Below, in pieces: positions 4,817-7,055 of a DNA stretch of 7,055 bases. The notes below the pieces were generated by a model. It was not told where the DNA came from. It worked only from the letters and a program-made list of their open reading frames with translations, and made no database searches. This stretch comes from Methanomicrobiaceae archaeon UBA436. Its GTDB lineage: Archaea; Halobacteriota; Methanomicrobia; Methanomicrobiales; Methanoculleaceae. Position 1 is the stretch's first letter. The number at the start of each line of letters is the position of its first letter. The DNA lies in contig DAFR01000114.1 in NCBI GenBank assembly GCA_002497965.1, positions 1 to 7,055 on the forward strand, read 5' to 3'. A program made the position numbers and the translations under genes.

Positions 4817-5818
4817 ATGGGCGTTGCTATCCGTGATATCCTGGTGGATTGCAGGGAACCGGTGTCGTGGGATGACCTCTCCGGCATAGCCGCAGTGGAC
4901 GCTCACAACGCGCTCTATCAGTTTCTCACTATAATCCGCCAGCCAGACGGGACGCCGTTGATGAACGGTAAGGGTAGGGTAACATCGCACCTCTCCGGGA
5001 TCCTGTTCCGGACGGCCAACTTCCTGGAGAAGGGCGTCCGACCGGTCTTTGTCTTCGACGGGAAGCCGCCGGAGTTAAAGCAGGAGACGATCAACGAACG
5101 GCGGAAACACCGGGCGATGGCTGATGAAGCCTGGAGGGTGGCGCTCCAGGAGGGTGATCTGGAGGAGGCCTACCGTCAGGCAAGCGCCTCCGCCCGTATC
5201 GATACCTATATACTTGAGTCTTCCCGCGAACTCCTCGACCTGCTCGGCATCCCCTGGCTTGAGGCGCCGAGCGAGGGTGAGGCGCAGGCGGCCTGGATGG
5301 TACGGAAGGGAAGCGCCTCCTACGTGGTGTCCCAGGACTACGACTCGCTCCTCTTTGGCGCCTCGGTGCTGGTGCGCAACCTCACTGTAAGCGGCAGGCG
5401 GAAGGTCAGGGGACGGATGGTCACGGTTAACCCCGAGAGGATAATCCTCTCATCCCTCCTCAACCGCCTGGGTCTCACCAGGGAGCAACTTGTCGAGATC
5501 GGCATCTTGGCAGGAACGGACTTCAACCCCGGGGTCCGTGGCATAGGTGCCAAAAAAGCCCTGAAAATTGTTCAGAAGGGGGAGTTTGAGTCGGTTATAG
5601 CCGAGAAGCAGCCCGATTTTGATCCAGCCCCTATCATGGACTTTTTCCTCAACCCGCCGGTCACCGATGACTACACCCTTGAGTGGAGAGCCCCTGATAT
5701 CGAGGGTGTTGTTGAGATGCTCTGCGGTCGCTATGACTTCTCCGAGGAGCGGGTCAGGAGCGCTCTCACCAGGGTCTCGGTGAAGGCAACGCAGAAGACG
5801 CTGGACGCCTGGTTCTGA
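4817..5818 (+). CDS. fen: Flap endonuclease 1 (FEN1)
   Basis: The 333-residue protein has the normal length for archaeal FEN1. It is a structure-specific nuclease that removes 5' flaps during Okazaki fragment maturation and long-patch repair. The XPG-N region contains D28 in AVDAHN and D81 in FVFDGKPP. The XPG-I region contains E153 and E155 in [10 protein letters not shown], and D174 and D176 in [12 protein letters not shown]235 in [18 protein letters not shown] begins the helix-two-turn-helix that grips duplex DNA. Together these make the two-metal active site. The last eight residues, QKTLDAWF, form a PIP box for binding the PCNA clamp. The start MGV places glycine second, as in the family, where that residue lies near the active site. 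No residue is missing and the frame is intact. A hairpin and T-run follow the stop. Confidence 0.96.
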   Translation: MGVAIRDILVDCREPVSWDDLSGIAAVDAHNALYQFLTIIRQPDGTPLMNGKGRVTSHLSGILFRTANFLEKGVRPVFVFDGKPPELKQETINERRKHRAMADEAWRVALQEGDLEEAYRQASASARIDTYILESSRELLDLLGIPWLEAPSEGEAQAAWMVRKGSASYVVSQDYDSLLFGASVLVRNLTVSGRRKVRGRMVTVNPERIILSSLLNRLGLTREQLVEIGILAGTDFNPGVRGIGAKKALKIVQKGEFESVIAEKQPDFDPAPIMDFFLNPPVTDDYTLEWRAPDIEGVVEMLCGRYDFSEERVRSALTRVSVKATQKTLDAWF

Positions 5819-5850
5819 CCGCTGAAACGGCGAGCGTCCGAAGGCAAAGA

Positions 5851-5894
5851 GCCGGTTTAAGTCTACTGGCGGGCTAAAAAACCTTCTTTTTCCC
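5851..5894 (+). terminator. Probable FEN1 transcription terminator
   Basis: After the FEN1 stop there is a short stem, GCCGG (5851-5855) with CTGGC (5866-5870). Next comes GGG (5871-5873) plus an A-run facing TTTTTCCC (5887-5894), which can fold into a second hairpin. The T-rich TTCTTTTT (5884-5891) supplies the U-run that archaeal polymerase needs to stop. No experimental support. Confidence 0.5.
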
Positions 5895-6165
5895 GGATAC
5901 AGGGGCCGGCGGACGGCGTAAGAGATATATGCAAGGACGGCCCATCAGGCAGATTGAAAACCCTATATCGGGATCTAAAGGCAGTATAGAGGGTGCACGA
6001 GCCGGAAAACAGGTACCGTATCCCCGATCACCGTCCTTCCAGCTCTCCGGACCCACTTCCTGGGGCCCCACTGCCATACCGTCCGCATCCTCCATCACTC
6101 AGAGTAGCCCCGCCAGATCAGGAGGCCCCGCAGGGACCGCCGTAAGAATCGCTTTCTCGAACATG

Positions 6166-6186
6166 CTGTCCGAAGAACCGGGCAGC
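6166..6186 (+). other. Hairpin just before the DUF2193-like ribosome binding site
   Basis: GCTG-t-CCG (6166-6173) pairs with CGG-CAGC (6180-6186), giving seven base pairs with one bulged T and a six-base loop, AAGAAC. It ends 11 bases before the Shine-Dalgarno and does not cover it, so it might position or protect the ribosome site rather than block it. Role unproved. Confidence 0.35.
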
Positions 6187-6197
6187 AGGAACCATAC

Positions 6198-6203
6198 AGG
6201 TGA
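6198..6203 (+). promoter_or_regulatory. Strong Shine-Dalgarno AGGTGA
   Basis: AGGTGA is a full complement to the archaeal 16S rRNA 3' end and stands 5 bases before the ATG at 6209. It fixes that ATG as the start in preference to the in-frame GTG at 6200, which lies within the site. It is the best ribosome binding site in the window and contrasts with the apparently leaderless genes to the left. Confidence 0.75.
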
Positions 6204-6208
6204 TTGAT

Positions 6209-7055
6209 ATGAGAGAACTCTACGAGAAGATGATCAACGAGGCCATGACCGCCCAGTGGGCGGACGTGGAGACGATAAAAGCAAAACGCGGCCAGAAGTT
6301 CGTCCTCGCGGACACGAAACCCTACGTCGATGCCGTCCGGAAGATGACGGCGATAGGCAACCAGAGCCGGGCGGTCATCGACCTCCACAAGAACTCGGTG
6401 ATCTCGCATGCCGAGGTCCTGCAAAGCCTCACGACGACCGTCCGCCCCGAAGACGATCCCTTCGTCGAGCATTACCAGACACCCGTGGTGCTCGAGATCC
6501 TCAAAAGCCAGGACGAGGCGTTCGAAAAGAGCGTCGACGCCTTCACGGAGGCGGTCGCGGACGCGGAGGCCAGGATCGGCCTTGAAGCGGTGCGGCGCTA
6601 CGGCGGGTTCTATGGGCCCACCTGCGTCGTCGACTTCGCGCTGATCCCGGGCAGCACGAGCAACGTGGTGAACTGGGTGCTCCAGAAGGCCGATATACCG
6701 GTCGAACACAAGCGGGCGATCCTCGCCGCCAAATCGTGGGGAATGAACACCTCCTACGGGTTCGGGGACACCTTCGCCCATGCCCTCGAGGAGGGCGCCA
6801 CCCCCGGCGAGGCGACGGCGAAAGAGGTCGAGATCATGCAAAAGATCTACCGCGAGCCGATCGAGGCCCAGGTGGAACTGATGGATGCGGCGGGAATGAC
6901 GTCCTTTGATGCGCGGAAGTACATGAGCGAGTACCGGCGGCGGATGGAGCCGACGGTTCGCGCCGCCGTCGACGACGGCGTCCACTACGCGAACATCCTG
7001 ACGGTGCCCGCCTACAGCGTCGGCGACGTCGCGCACCACATCGCGCAGTCGACCT
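6209..7055 (+). CDS. DUF2193-like protein of methanogens, N-terminal 282 residues (3' partial)
   Basis: The frame is open from the ATG at 6209 to the window edge. I recognise the sequence as resembling the DUF2193 family found mostly in methanogens; no biochemical function is known to me and the family call is from memory. Soluble, with no signal peptide or membrane helix. Likely conserved blocks are KFVLADTKPYVDAV (30-43), TVRPEDDPFVEHYQTP (77-92), RRYGGFYGPTCVVDFALIPG (129-148), AAKSWGMNTSYGFGD (173-187) and HYANILTVPAYSVGDVAHHI (259-278). The glycine-, histidine- and aspartate-rich blocks and one cysteine (C139) look like an enzyme core, but no known catalytic motif stands out. Codon use differs from the neighbours: 33 of the first 40 codons end in G or C, and the bias is as strong or stronger later. 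With the AGGTGA site this suggests high expression; recent transfer is less likely given probable methanogen-wide conservation. Family length suggests roughly 200 residues are missing. Confidence 0.75.
   Translation, partial: MRELYEKMINEAMTAQWADVETIKAKRGQKFVLADTKPYVDAVRKMTAIGNQSRAVIDLHKNSVISHAEVLQSLTTTVRPEDDPFVEHYQTPVVLEILKSQDEAFEKSVDAFTEAVADAEARIGLEAVRRYGGFYGPTCVVDFALIPGSTSNVVNWVLQKADIPVEHKRAILAAKSWGMNTSYGFGDTFAHALEEGATPGEATAKEVEIMQKIYREPIEAQVELMDAAGMTSFDARKYMSEYRRRMEPTVRAAVDDGVHYANILTVPAYSVGDVAHHIAQST

Larger units (their letters stand above)
5895..6208 (+). other. Gene-free, GC-rich upstream region of the DUF2193-like gene with long-range complementary segments
   Basis: About 310 bases hold no convincing gene; a plus-strand 92-codon open frame (5929-6207) has low-complexity composition and no recognisable domain. 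Candidate promoters are GATATAT (about 5924-5930) and the better CTATAT (5963-5968), which is preceded by a BRE-like GAAAA; initiation near 5990 would leave a leader of about 220 bases. Complementary blocks are nested: GCGGACGG (5909-5916) with CCGTCCGC (6079-6086), AAGGACGG (5933-5940) with CCGTCCTT (6031-6038), and ATCGGGAT (5967-5974) with ATCCCCGAT (6020-6028, one bulged C). A 10-base palindrome TGGGGCCCCA (6061-6070) lies between. I see no match to tRNA, SRP RNA or RNase P RNA motifs. Confidence 0.4.

Noticed and set aside
5929..6207. Plus-strand 92-codon open frame ending two bases before the DUF2193-like start
   Set aside because: Composition is dominated by G, S, P, R and I, with no domain and no ribosome site. 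The stretch is better explained as leader and spacer.
5895..6208. RNase P RNA, SRP RNA or tRNA in the long spacer
   Set aside because: Neither strand shows the GGAAGTCC-type core of RNase P, the SRP helix 8 loop sequences or a T-loop GTTCRANNC motif.
6095..7039. Long minus-strand open frame of 314 codons
   Set aside because: It mirrors the strongly G/C-ending codons of the DUF2193-like gene, is rich in R, H, D and G, and has no recognisable domain. It is a shadow of the plus-strand gene.
1..7055. CRISPR array, insertion sequence or integrated element
   Set aside because: No regularly spaced direct repeats, transposase, integrase or terminal repeats were seen; nearly all sequence is accounted for by ordinary archaeal genes.

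Overview
The window comes from a methanogenic archaeon of the order Methanomicrobiales, very probably a Methanoculleus species. The gene set is archaeal: RadA, a HMf-type histone, archaeal phosphoglycolate phosphatase, FEN1 with a C-terminal PCNA-binding peptide, a DUF2193-type protein, and TATA-box promoters with several apparently leaderless genes. The genus call rests mainly on the presenilin-like protease. From the ATG at 4396 it is 301 residues long, with its two catalytic aspartates at positions 162 and 220, the length and numbering I recall for the crystallised homologue from Methanoculleus marisnigri JR1. No mobile element, CRISPR array, tRNA or rRNA was seen.

Layout, left to right. 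The last 44 codons of radA run by a 7-base overlap into a phosphoglycolate phosphatase gene (+, 131-835). This converges, with a 25-base overlap, on a small PRC-barrel gene (-, 811-1068). Further right on the minus strand come an archaeal histone (1288-1497) and an HTH/tandem-CBS regulator (1642-2523). The regulator is divergent from a NOG1-type GTPase gene (+, 2572-3552), and the two appear to share one palindromic TATA box. The GTPase gene converges, with a 62-base overlap, on the presenilin-like protease (-, 3491-4396). The protease is divergent from a small two-helix membrane protein with a coiled-coil tail (+, 4454-4768), again around a palindromic AT box. Then follow FEN1 (+, 4817-5818), a 390-base gene-free stretch, and the 5' part of a large DUF2193-like gene (+, 6209 to the window end).

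Functionally this is a housekeeping segment: recombination and replication (RadA, FEN1), chromatin (histone), ribosome assembly (NOG1-type GTPase), metabolite repair (phosphoglycolate phosphatase) and intramembrane proteolysis. No multi-gene accessory system is evident. The less explained parts are the DUF2193-like gene and its long structured upstream region, the small PRC-barrel protein with interleaved inverted repeats at its promoter, the membrane/coiled-coil protein beside the protease, and the repeated use of symmetrical TATA boxes between divergent genes with leaderless starts.
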